This document shows positions 11,472 to 21,358 of a DNA stretch of 37,352 bases, one piece after another. Source of the DNA: Prevotella sp. (lineage in GTDB: Bacteria > Bacteroidota > Bacteroidia > Bacteroidales > Bacteroidaceae). Below the pieces are notes generated by a model. The model was not told the DNA's origin, did not search any database, and was given only the letters and a program-made list of their open reading frames with translations. The DNA lies in contig JAEEVW010000034.1 in the NCBI GenBank assembly GCA_016291085.1, positions 1 through 37,352 on the forward strand, in the 5' to 3' direction. Positions within the stretch are counted from its first letter, which is position 1; every line of letters starts with the position of its first letter. The position numbers and the translations under genes are program-made.

Positions 11472-12490
11472 AGATATTAATCATCGGTGGCACAGGCACC
11501 ATCAGCAGTGCCATCACTAGGCAACTTGCAGCCAGCAACCATGAGCTATGGCTGCTAAATCGCGGTAACAGAAGTGACGAGATTCCGCAGAACGTACGTT
11601 TGGTGACGGGCGACATCAACAATCGCCCTGATGAAGTGGTAGCAAAACTTGCTGGCGAGACCTTCGATGCCGTATGCGAATTTATCGGTTTTCTGCCTGA
11701 GCAGGTGGAGCGCGACATCCGCCTTTTCGCCGGACGCACCCGTCAGTACGTCTTTATCAGTTCGGCTTCGGCTTACAACAAGCCCGTACGCCAGCACGTT
11801 ATCACCGAGGGCACGTCGTTAGCCAATCCCTATTGGGAGTATTCGCGCAACAAGATTGCCTGCGAGGACCTGCTCATGAAAGCCTATCGCGATGATGGTT
11901 TCCCTGTGACGATTGTTCGCCCCAGCCATACCTATTGTGAACGCGGCGTACCAGTCAGCGTCCATGGCCCTAAGGGCAGTTGGCAGGTACTAAAGCGCAT
12001 GATGGAGGGCAAGCAGGTTATCGTTCACGGTGATGGCAGTTCGCTTTGGACACTCACGTGGAACGAGGACTTTGCCCGTGGCTTCATCGGACTGTTAGGC
12101 AATCCACAAGCCATTGGCGAGCCTTTCCAGATTATGAGTGACGAGTCGCTGACCTGGAACCAGATTTACCAGACTGTTGCCGACGCCCTTGGCGTTGAGT
12201 TTAAGCCCTGTTATATATCTTCCAGCTATCTGGCTAAAGTATCCCCTAAAGCATGGGATTTCGAAGGCAACCTATTGGGCGACAAGGCCTGCACCGTAGT
12301 CTTCGACTGTAGCAAACTGAAACGTGCCGTTCCTGACTTCTGCGCCACGACACCATTCCACGAGGGTGTACGCCGCGCCATAGACTATATCCTCGCCCAC
12401 CCAGAAGCACAAACCGAGGATCCTAAGTTCGATGCCTGGTGCGACCGAGTCATCAAAACGCTACAAATAAAAGTATTAGAACTAATATAG
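11468..12490 (+). CDS. NAD-dependent epimerase/dehydratase-like SDR, copy 1
   Basis: 340 aa. I chose ATG 11468 (MKILIIGGTG), which overlaps the ADH stop by four bases and has AGAGG just upstream; the longer frame from 11381 lies inside ADH. The N-terminal Rossmann motif reads GGTGTIS, so the third glycine of the usual GxxGxxG is Ser. The SDR active-site pair is Y125/K129 (YSRNK). It belongs to the extended/atypical SDR group with sugar-nucleotide epimerases; the exact substrate is unknown. It is the second gene of the ADH operon, six bases before GPx-nitroreductase. Confidence 0.88.
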   Translation: MKILIIGGTGTISSAITRQLAASNHELWLLNRGNRSDEIPQNVRLVTGDINNRPDEVVAKLAGETFDAVCEFIGFLPEQVERDIRLFAGRTRQYVFISSASAYNKPVRQHVITEGTSLANPYWEYSRNKIACEDLLMKAYRDDGFPVTIVRPSHTYCERGVPVSVHGPKGSWQVLKRMMEGKQVIVHGDGSSLWTLTWNEDFARGFIGLLGNPQAIGEPFQIMSDESLTWNQIYQTVADALGVEFKPCYISSSYLAKVSPKAWDFEGNLLGDKACTVVFDCSKLKRAVPDFCATTPFHEGVRRAIDYILAHPEAQTEDPKFDAWCDRVIKTLQIKVLELI

Positions 12491-12496
12491 ACAATT

Positions 12497-13624
12497 ATGC
12501 GAAGAAGGATTTTAAGCCTTATGGCAATGATTTTTGTGTTGAACTTATCGGCACAGAGTATCTATGATATCAAGGTAAAGGACGATGTTGATCAGGAAAT
12601 TTCACTCTCTGACTACAAAGGGAAGGTGCTGCTGATAGTAAACACCGCTACCCGCTGTGGATTTACGCCTCAGTACAAGGAACTAGAGGCACTCTACGAA
12701 AAGTATCATGCCGAGGGTTTGGAAATCCTCGACTTCCCATGCAACCAGTTTGGTGAGCAGGCTCCTGGAACGATTCAGGAGATCCACCAGTTCTGCACGG
12801 CCAACTTCGACATCCAGTTCCCGCAGTTTGACAAGATTGACGTAAACGGGGCTAATGAGTCACCGCTATACACCTATCTGAAATCACAGAAAGGTTTCTC
12901 TGGTTTCGACCTCAATGACCAGAGAGGTAAGATGATGGACGAGATGCTCCGCAAGCAGGATGCCGACTACGACAAGAAGAGCGACATCAAGTGGAACTTC
13001 ACCAAGTTCCTCGTCTCTCGCGATGGCCGAGTGGTGAAACGTTACGAACCGACAGATAAGATAAACGACATCGAGGCTGACATCACCAGAGAACTGAACC
13101 CTGTGCTGAGCAGCATTATGACACGCACCAGCATACGCAAGTACACAGATCAGCCTGTGTCTAAGGCTGACATCGAGACACTTCTGCGTGCAGGTATGGC
13201 GGCTCCCACTGCAGTTAACAAACAGCCCTGGCATTTCGTTGTCGTCACCGACAAAGCAAAACTGAAGGAATTGGCTGGCAACCGTGGCCGCATGCTGGAA
13301 CAGTGTGCATTGGCCATTGTCGTTTGCGGTAATATGGACAAGGCTCTGTCGGGCAAAGGTCAGGCCTATTGGATTCAGGACTGCTCTGCAGCAACAGAAA
13401 ACATCCTGCTTACAGCCCATGCACTCGGACTTGGTGCAGTATGGACAGGTGTTTATCCCATGGACGACCGTGTGGCTAATGTCTCAAAGGCTGTCAAACT
13501 GCCAGAGACCATCATCCCGCTTTGCGTTATTGCCATTGGCCATCCTGCTGAGAGTCCCACACCAAAGGACAAGTGGAAGCCAGAGAACGTATCGTATAAC
13601 GAGTTTGGCGGAAAGACAGAGTAA
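12497..13624 (+). CDS. Glutathione peroxidase-nitroreductase fusion, copy 1
   Basis: 375 aa. Residues 1-19 look like a signal peptide (FVLNLSAQ), suggesting an envelope location. Residues about 22-200 are a complete thioredoxin-fold peroxidase: C54 (peroxidatic, Cys not Sec), Q88 (FGEQAPG), W166 and N167 (WNF) form the GPx tetrad. Residues about 208-375 are a nitroreductase FMN domain beginning MTRTSIRKYTDQPV, with the PTAVNKQPWHF motif. There is no stop between them and the same uninterrupted frame occurs in both copies, so it is a true fusion in this assembly. GPx-type enzymes reduce peroxides; nitroreductases reduce nitro, quinone or other electron-poor compounds. It is the last gene of its operon, followed by a terminator. 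Confidence 0.9.
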   Translation: MRRRILSLMAMIFVLNLSAQSIYDIKVKDDVDQEISLSDYKGKVLLIVNTATRCGFTPQYKELEALYEKYHAEGLEILDFPCNQFGEQAPGTIQEIHQFCTANFDIQFPQFDKIDVNGANESPLYTYLKSQKGFSGFDLNDQRGKMMDEMLRKQDADYDKKSDIKWNFTKFLVSRDGRVVKRYEPTDKINDIEADITRELNPVLSSIMTRTSIRKYTDQPVSKADIETLLRAGMAAPTAVNKQPWHFVVVTDKAKLKELAGNRGRMLEQCALAIVVCGNMDKALSGKGQAYWIQDCSAATENILLTAHALGLGAVWTGVYPMDDRVANVSKAVKLPETIIPLCVIAIGHPAESPTPKDKWKPENVSYNEFGGKTE

Positions 13625-13640
13625 CATCTAAATAGAGTCA

Positions 13641-13678
13641 AAGCCCCGACCTGCATTGTGAAGTGCAAGCCGGGGCTT
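13641..13678. terminator. Bidirectional hairpin between convergent genes, copy 1
   Basis: AAGCCCCG (13641-13648) pairs with CGGGGCTT (13671-13678). The 22-base loop contains a further imperfect TGCA-based stem. It lies between the GPx-nitroreductase stop (13624) and the EamA stop (13690). U-tracts are short on both sides, so its efficiency is uncertain. Confidence 0.65.
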
Positions 13679-13689
13679 CTTTGCATATA

Positions 13690-14607
13690 TTATCCCATGA
13701 AGAATAGACTGACACCAAGAACTGAGATGACGGCACCGAGTACGGACCGCCAGGTAATCTTCTGGTGGAACAGCCAGTAGGAGGGCAAGATGATAATGAT
13801 GGGTGTCAGTGCCATCAATGTGGAAGCGATGCCAGCACTGGTGTACTGAACAGCCATCAGCGAGAATCCTACACCTACAAATGGGCCGAAGATGGTAGTG
13901 GCAGTAGCAACGGTCATCCCCTTTCGGTCATGCAGGGCCTCACGTAGGGGGCTAAAACCTTCACGGAAATAGAGCAGAAGACTGAAACCGATGATGCCCA
14001 CAATGCACCTCAGGAAGTTGGCACTAAAGGGAACAAGCCAGTCCGGCATCGTTCCTGTTTCATAATGGTCCATGCCAATCTTACTCAACACAAGCCCTAC
14101 ACCCTGACAGAGAGCTGCACCGATAGCAAAGAGTACACCGTTAAGTGGTAATTTCAGCGAGACTTTATGATGCTCGCCACGGCCTAACACAGAAATACCA
14201 ATACCGATTAGTGTGATGAACATGGCGACAATACTCATGGGTGTCATCTGTTGCCCCAAGGTAATCCATGCCATCAAGGCTGCAGCCAATGGTGCCAGCG
14301 TCATGAACAACTGACCATAGCGCGAGCCGATGATAATATAACACTGGAATAGACAGAAGTCACCTATGACATAGCCAACGACACCCGAAAACAACATCCA
14401 TCCACAGGCCTCTAACGAACCGACGGGTGGAAGAGGTGTGCCAACCACAACGCAAAACAGCACCACAGAAAATAGCAGTGCCAACGCCATACGAAGCACA
14501 TTCAACGTTAGGTTGCCCAACCGCTTACTGCCAAATTCGCTCAACAGCGCAGTGGCCGTCCATGAGAAAGCCACACCAATGGAAATCAGTTCTCCTATGT
14601 AAGTCAC
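13690..14607 (-). CDS. EamA/DMT-family membrane transporter, copy 1
   Basis: 305 aa if started at GTG 14607; an ATG at 14640 would give 316 aa. About ten hydrophobic helices in two EamA repeats (first from GELISIGVAFSWTA, second from LPLNGVLFAIGAALCQG). The family exports metabolites such as amino acids or sugars across the inner membrane; the substrate here is unknown. I prefer the GTG because copy 2 has a GTG at exactly the corresponding position while the flanking sequence differs. A -7-like TACCTTTGC (14619 to 14611, - strand) ends only three bases before this GTG, so the transcript would be nearly leaderless or start elsewhere. The repeat border falls 12 bp inside the gene, so the first codons are copy-specific. 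Confidence 0.88.
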   Translation of the reverse strand: MTYIGELISIGVAFSWTATALLSEFGSKRLGNLTLNVLRMALALLFSVVLFCVVVGTPLPPVGSLEACGWMLFSGVVGYVIGDFCLFQCYIIIGSRYGQLFMTLAPLAAALMAWITLGQQMTPMSIVAMFITLIGIGISVLGRGEHHKVSLKLPLNGVLFAIGAALCQGVGLVLSKIGMDHYETGTMPDWLVPFSANFLRCIVGIIGFSLLLYFREGFSPLREALHDRKGMTVATATTIFGPFVGVGFSLMAVQYTSAGIASTLMALTPIIIILPSYWLFHQKITWRSVLGAVISVLGVSLFFMG

Positions 14608-14679
14608 TTTGCAAAGGTATGAAAAATTACCGAAGATCATTCCTTTTTAGGCGTGTTTTTTTCGTTTTGACACCAAGGC

Positions 14680-14713
14680 TGTGTGTTTTCTCAACAATTA
14701 TTCGTATTTTTGC
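14680..14713 (+). promoter_or_regulatory. Putative promoter of the histidine kinase gene
   Basis: TATTTTTGC at 14705-14713 fits the Bacteroidales -7 consensus; a weak TGTG lies about 20 bases upstream in place of TTTG. The kinase ATG follows 20 bases later. Confidence 0.5.
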
Positions 14714-14733
14714 ATGACATTTCATCGTAGTGT

Positions 14734-15750
14734 ATGCAAAAGTATCAAAAAATAGTGTCAAAGAGTTATGTGTGGCTCGGGATTGTAGGTGCACTGATTA
14801 TGGTCTACCCTAACCTGGTCTACATCCCGTGGCATATGGAGTGGCCCTGCGTGCAAGAGCATCTGTGGATATACTGGAGTTTCCACGTGTTTCGTTTCTG
14901 CTACTTCGCCATGTTTTTTATGCTGGTTTATCGTTTGAACACAGTAGAGAAATGGAGCCTAGGAAAACGATTGACTGTGAGTTTTGGTGTTGGGGTAGTA
15001 GCCTATGCCCTGTTTGCACTTATCAGCTATTCGCTATCGGATTATGGTGTATACGACAGGATTGGCACCATGCTCATCCTGAAATTTGTGGCCCTTTACG
15101 GACTTGGTGTTCTGACTGGTCATATCTCGTTGCTGAAAGACGAGCAAGACCGCATGGCAACAGAAGTAGAGCAGTTGCGTACGGAGAATCTGCAGAGCCA
15201 GTATGCAGCGCTGGCAGGACAGATTAACCCCCACTTCTTCTTCAACTCGCTGAGTGGCATATCGTCGTTGGTCCGTGGCGGTGATAGCAAGCGTACGCTG
15301 GAATACATCGACGAACTCTCTGACGTGTTCCGTTATACCCTGCAGAGCAGCGACAAGGGTATGGTGCCGCTGAGCGACGAGCTGGACTTTGCCGAATCGT
15401 TCCGTTACGTGCTCGAAGTGCGCTATGCCGGCAAGCTGACTTTCGACATCCAGATAGGCGATCAACACAAAACTCAATATATGCTCCCCGTGCTTACCCT
15501 GTTACCAGTGATTGAGAACGTCATCGTGCATAACTGCATCGACTCAGCACACGCGATGACCATCTCCATCACCATCAACGAGCACGGGGAACTCGTGGTA
15601 AGTAACCCTGTCTATCCCAAGCAGCAACCACTGAGGACCAATGGTACGGGGCTGAAGAATCTGGCTAACCGCCTGGAACTGATGGCAGGCCGCAAGCTAC
15701 GGGTGGAAAGTAGTGAAAATCGCTTTACCGTCTATATTCCATTGAAATGA
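14734..15750 (+). CDS. LytS/YehU-type sensor histidine kinase
   Basis: 338 aa. Four hydrophobic segments in residues about 13-130 (VWLGIVGALIMV; FCYFAMFFMLVY; VSFGVGVVAYALFALI; ILKFVALYGLGVLTG) form a membrane sensor without a large periplasmic domain. After a short coiled coil (about 135-160) comes the His_kinase family motif AGQINPHFFFNSLSGI with phospho-acceptor H167, and a C-terminal ATPase with GTGLKNLANRL. Its TGA overlaps the ATG of the LytTR regulator, so the two are coupled. It is present once in the window, between the two repeat copies and upstream of the GH9_A/GH10-CE1 genes, which it may control; the signal sensed is unknown. Confidence 0.92.
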   Translation: MQKYQKIVSKSYVWLGIVGALIMVYPNLVYIPWHMEWPCVQEHLWIYWSFHVFRFCYFAMFFMLVYRLNTVEKWSLGKRLTVSFGVGVVAYALFALISYSLSDYGVYDRIGTMLILKFVALYGLGVLTGHISLLKDEQDRMATEVEQLRTENLQSQYAALAGQINPHFFFNSLSGISSLVRGGDSKRTLEYIDELSDVFRYTLQSSDKGMVPLSDELDFAESFRYVLEVRYAGKLTFDIQIGDQHKTQYMLPVLTLLPVIENVIVHNCIDSAHAMTISITINEHGELVVSNPVYPKQQPLRTNGTGLKNLANRLELMAGRKLRVESSENRFTVYIPLK

Positions 15751-16502
15751 AAGTATTGATAGTAGAAGACGAGACCTCAAGCTACGAAAACCTTCTTAGC
15801 ATACTTAGAGAGGTGGCTCCCATGACAGAAGTAGTGGGTAACACGGAGAGTGTGGCCGAGACCGTACGTTGGTTGAACGAGAACCAGAGTCCGGACCTTA
15901 TTTTCATGGACATTCACTTGAGCGACGACTCTGCTTTTGCCATTTTCAGTCAGACGGAAGTCAAGGTACCCATCATCTTTACAACAGCCTACGACCAATA
16001 TGCGCTCGATGCATTTCACGTGAACAGCATCGAATATCTGCTAAAACCCATCAAAGCCAAGGATGTGCGGCGCGCTATTGACAAGTTCCACATGTTGAGC
16101 AACATAGACCTTGCTGCATACCTTGGCAGAATGGGCTCGCTGGTGCCCGAGCCTCGTTGGCAGAGTCGCCTATTAGTGCCTCATCGCGACATGCTTGTCC
16201 CAGTGAATGTGGCCGACATTGCCTATATTTTTTCAACGGATAAAAACACCACCATCGGTATGAACAACGGCGAACAGCTGGGGTATAACAAGTCGCTTGA
16301 GTCCATTCTGTCGACACTCGACCCGCAACAGTTTTTCCGCGCCAACAAGCAGTTTGCCATCAATCGCGACAGTGTTGAGAAGATTACCGTCTGGTACGAC
16401 AGCCGGCTGTTGCTTACCCTTACTGCAGCCACTCCCGAGCGTCTGTTTATCAGTAAGAACCGGGCTGCAGAGTTCAAACAATGGATGACGGGAGGGAGAT
16501 AA
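15747..16502 (+). CDS. LytTR-family response regulator
   Basis: 251 aa. The receiver domain (1-120) has D55 in FMDIHL as phospho-acceptor, the acidic pair E7/D8 and K100 in LLKPIK. The C-terminal part (about 145-250) is a LytTR DNA-binding domain (VADIAYIFSTDKNTTI ... FRANKQFAINRDSV). It overlaps the kinase by ATGA and is followed after 53 bp by GH9_A in the same direction. LytTR regulators bind pairs of direct repeats; the 14-bp repeat at 16502-16529 just downstream is a possible but unproven site. Confidence 0.93.
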   Translation: MKVLIVEDETSSYENLLSILREVAPMTEVVGNTESVAETVRWLNENQSPDLIFMDIHLSDDSAFAIFSQTEVKVPIIFTTAYDQYALDAFHVNSIEYLLKPIKAKDVRRAIDKFHMLSNIDLAAYLGRMGSLVPEPRWQSRLLVPHRDMLVPVNVADIAYIFSTDKNTTIGMNNGEQLGYNKSLESILSTLDPQQFFRANKQFAINRDSVEKITVWYDSRLLLTLTAATPERLFISKNRAAEFKQWMTGGR

Positions 16503-16529
16503 AGTGAAGAGTGAAAAGTGAAGAGTGAA
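16502..16529 (+). repeat. Two tandem 14-bp units between response regulator and GH9_A
   Basis: AAGTGAAGAGTGAA occurs twice back to back (16502-16515 and 16516-16529), starting on the last base of the response-regulator stop and lying 27 bp upstream of the GH9_A ATG. Simple GTGAA-rich tracts like this are common between Bacteroidales genes. It could also serve as a direct-repeat operator. Confidence 0.75.
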
Positions 16530-16555
16530 TAATTTGCTACCGCAGTAAAAAAAAT

Positions 16556-19051
16556 ATGAAGAGATTATTATCAACTACCATTTTCCTTGTATGCTGTGCT
16601 TCGTTGATGGCACAGGATCTAAAACTGAACGACCTTGAATATTTCGAGCGTCAGGGTGTGAACGTGCTGGTGTTCAGCAACAGTTTCAACGGTGGATTCA
16701 ATGACGAGAAGAACTCGGGCATCGAGATCATCCACCACGGTGTACGCACCATTCAGGGCGGCGCCGTCCGACTGAACAAGACACCAGAACAGTGGGATTT
16801 GGTACCAAAGATGACAAATCGTAAGGTAGACCATGAGAAAGGAAGCATCGAAGTAACGATGCGCTACGATGCCACTGCTTTGGGTGGTGCTACTGCTGGT
16901 TTTAATGAGGATTTCGATAGTCGTGTTGTGGTAACAGCTAAAGGCAAGGCCGTCGAGATTGCTGTATGGCTCGACAAACCTGTACCCGAGAAATTGGCTG
17001 GTGAAGCTGGCTTCAATCTGGAATTTTTGCCATCGCAATACTGGCTGAAGACGTTTACGATGGACGGTCGTCTGAACCGATTCCCACGCTATGCCACCAG
17101 TCAGACCGTCACTCGTCCGAACAGCGAGAAGCCCCGTCAGTTTAAGGGTTTCAAGACTTACGACGATCGTGGTACTGAGCAATTCGTAGACCCTTGCCCC
17201 ATCGAGACAGGCCATAGCATCACAATGGCTACGGAATCCCCAGAGCGCATGATTCGCATCAGTAGCGATGATGCTGAGCTGGAACTGTACGACGGACGTA
17301 TGCTGGCACAAAATGGCTGGTTTGTGTTGCGCAGCGTGCTGCCGAAGGGTAAGACGGGTAAGGTCGTCACGTGGACCGTGGAGCCTCATGCCATTCCTGG
17401 GTGGATTCGTGAGCCGAACATCGGATTCTCGCAGATAGGCTACACTCCCGAACAGCCAAAGGTGGCCGTCATCGAATTAGACAAACAAGACAAGACTCAC
17501 GCCACAGCCTCGCTGATGCGCATCAAGGACGACGGTACGACGGAACAGGCCTTCAAGGGCAATATTCAGGAATGGGGCCCATATTATAAATATAATTATG
17601 TAAAGTTCGACTTTTCGTCGGTCAGACAGCCAGGCATCTACTTCATTCAGTATGGCAACACCAAAACTAACAATTTTCTGATTGACGATCATGTTTATGA
17701 CAAAATTACCGACGCAACTACCGATGTATGGGTGCCCATTCACATGAACCACATGTACGTCACCGAAGGTTACCGCACGTGGCACGGAGAACCGTTCAAG
17801 GAGGGCTACCTGCAGGCACCGCCGAGCGACCACTTCGACTTACACTCGCAGGGTACAACCGACACGAAGTACAAGCCGCTGGAACTGATACCTAGCCTGA
17901 ACATCGGCGGATTCTTCGATGCCGGCGACTTCGACATCGAGACAAGTTCAAACATCAACGTGGTGCAGAACCTCATCCGTGCCTGGGAGCTCTTCAAACC
18001 TCAGCGCGATGAGACCTTCGTCAGCCAAGAACAGCGTTATGTGGAGTTGCACAGGCCTGACGGCGTACCCGACATTCTGCAGTTCATCGAACACGGCATT
18101 CTGAACCTCGTGGCACAGGCAGAACAGATAGGACACATGGCCTCGACACTGTCGAACTCCGTACTCGACAACTACCACCACCTGGGCGATGCTGCATCGA
18201 TTACCGACGGTCTGCACTACGACCCATCACTGAAGCCCTACGAGGTGAGCGCCGACGGCAAGCGCAGCGGTACGCCCGACGACATGTGGGCTTTCACCAC
18301 CCGCAACCCGCGACTCGACTTGCAGGCGGCAGGTGTATTCACATCGGCTGCTCGTGTACTTCGTGGCTACAACGACAAACTGGCTGACAGGGTGCAAAAG
18401 CAGGCTGACCGTTTGAATAAGGAGGCAAAGGAGTTGATAGCCAAGAACCCACGTCGGCGCGACAGACAGGCCGAAGCCGACAACGACTGGTTGACGGGTA
18501 CAGGCGACGGAAATTATAGGAATGTTGCGCGTAATCTGCAGACGATACTCGACAGCATTCCCATGAAGGATGCCGCCTATAAAGAGAAGCTGCGTCCTGC
18601 CGTTCAGCAATATGCTGAATACATCCGTTCGTTCGACAAGCAGAATCCATACGGAGTGCCTATCGGACTAGGCAACTGGGCGGGAGTAAATGCCGTGCTG
18701 AACTTCGGCATCACTGTCAACTGCGCCCACCTCTACTATCCCGATATCGTCAGCAAGGACGAAATCTATCGTGTGGCTAACTGGCTCTACGGCTGTCATC
18801 CTTACCACAATTATTCGTTTGTCGCCGTGGTTGGTGCAACCCGTCCGAAGCAAGTGTTCTATGGCAACAACCGTGCCGACTTCTCGTTCATTCCTGGTAA
18901 CGTCGCCCCCGGTCTACTGTTCCGTAAGCCTGACCACTTTGAGAACTACGACGACTGGCCCTTCCTGTGGGGACAGAACGAGGGCACCATCGCCGGCAAT
19001 ACGCAGTACATCATCTTCGGCTCGTCGCTTAAAGACATTATAAAAAAGTAA
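16556..19051 (+). CDS. Secreted GH9 glycoside hydrolase (GH9_A)
   Basis: 831 aa. Signal peptide at 1-20 (ending SLMAQ). N-terminal beta-rich region, then the Ig-like pre-GH9 domain (SQIGYTPEQPK near residue 290), then the GH9 catalytic domain: D455 and D458 in FDAGDFD and acid E809 in GQNEGTIAG. It shares the domain plan of GH9_B but is far diverged, and it has an extra charged insert about residues 620-655 (KNPRRRDRQAEADND). It probably attacks a beta-1,4-glucan; endo or exo action cannot be told. It follows the LytTR regulator by 53 bp and precedes GH10-CE1 copy 2 by 45 bp. The identical 45-bp gap and a matching C-terminus at 1-112 show that another copy lies upstream of the window. Confidence 0.92.
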   Translation: MKRLLSTTIFLVCCASLMAQDLKLNDLEYFERQGVNVLVFSNSFNGGFNDEKNSGIEIIHHGVRTIQGGAVRLNKTPEQWDLVPKMTNRKVDHEKGSIEVTMRYDATALGGATAGFNEDFDSRVVVTAKGKAVEIAVWLDKPVPEKLAGEAGFNLEFLPSQYWLKTFTMDGRLNRFPRYATSQTVTRPNSEKPRQFKGFKTYDDRGTEQFVDPCPIETGHSITMATESPERMIRISSDDAELELYDGRMLAQNGWFVLRSVLPKGKTGKVVTWTVEPHAIPGWIREPNIGFSQIGYTPEQPKVAVIELDKQDKTHATASLMRIKDDGTTEQAFKGNIQEWGPYYKYNYVKFDFSSVRQPGIYFIQYGNTKTNNFLIDDHVYDKITDATTDVWVPIHMNHMYVTEGYRTWHGEPFKEGYLQAPPSDHFDLHSQGTTDTKYKPLELIPSLNIGGFFDAGDFDIETSSNINVVQNLIRAWELFKPQRDETFVSQEQRYVELHRPDGVPDILQFIEHGILNLVAQAEQIGHMASTLSNSVLDNYHHLGDAASITDGLHYDPSLKPYEVSADGKRSGTPDDMWAFTTRNPRLDLQAAGVFTSAARVLRGYNDKLADRVQKQADRLNKEAKELIAKNPRRRDRQAEADNDWLTGTGDGNYRNVARNLQTILDSIPMKDAAYKEKLRPAVQQYAEYIRSFDKQNPYGVPIGLGNWAGVNAVLNFGITVNCAHLYYPDIVSKDEIYRVANWLYGCHPYHNYSFVAVVGATRPKQVFYGNNRADFSFIPGNVAPGLLFRKPDHFENYDDWPFLWGQNEGTIAGNTQYIIFGSSLKDIIKK

Positions 19052-19063
19052 AAAGGTAAATAA

Positions 19064-21334
<2,271 letters not shown>

Positions 21335-21358
21335 GACAAAAAAATAAAAAGAAAGATT

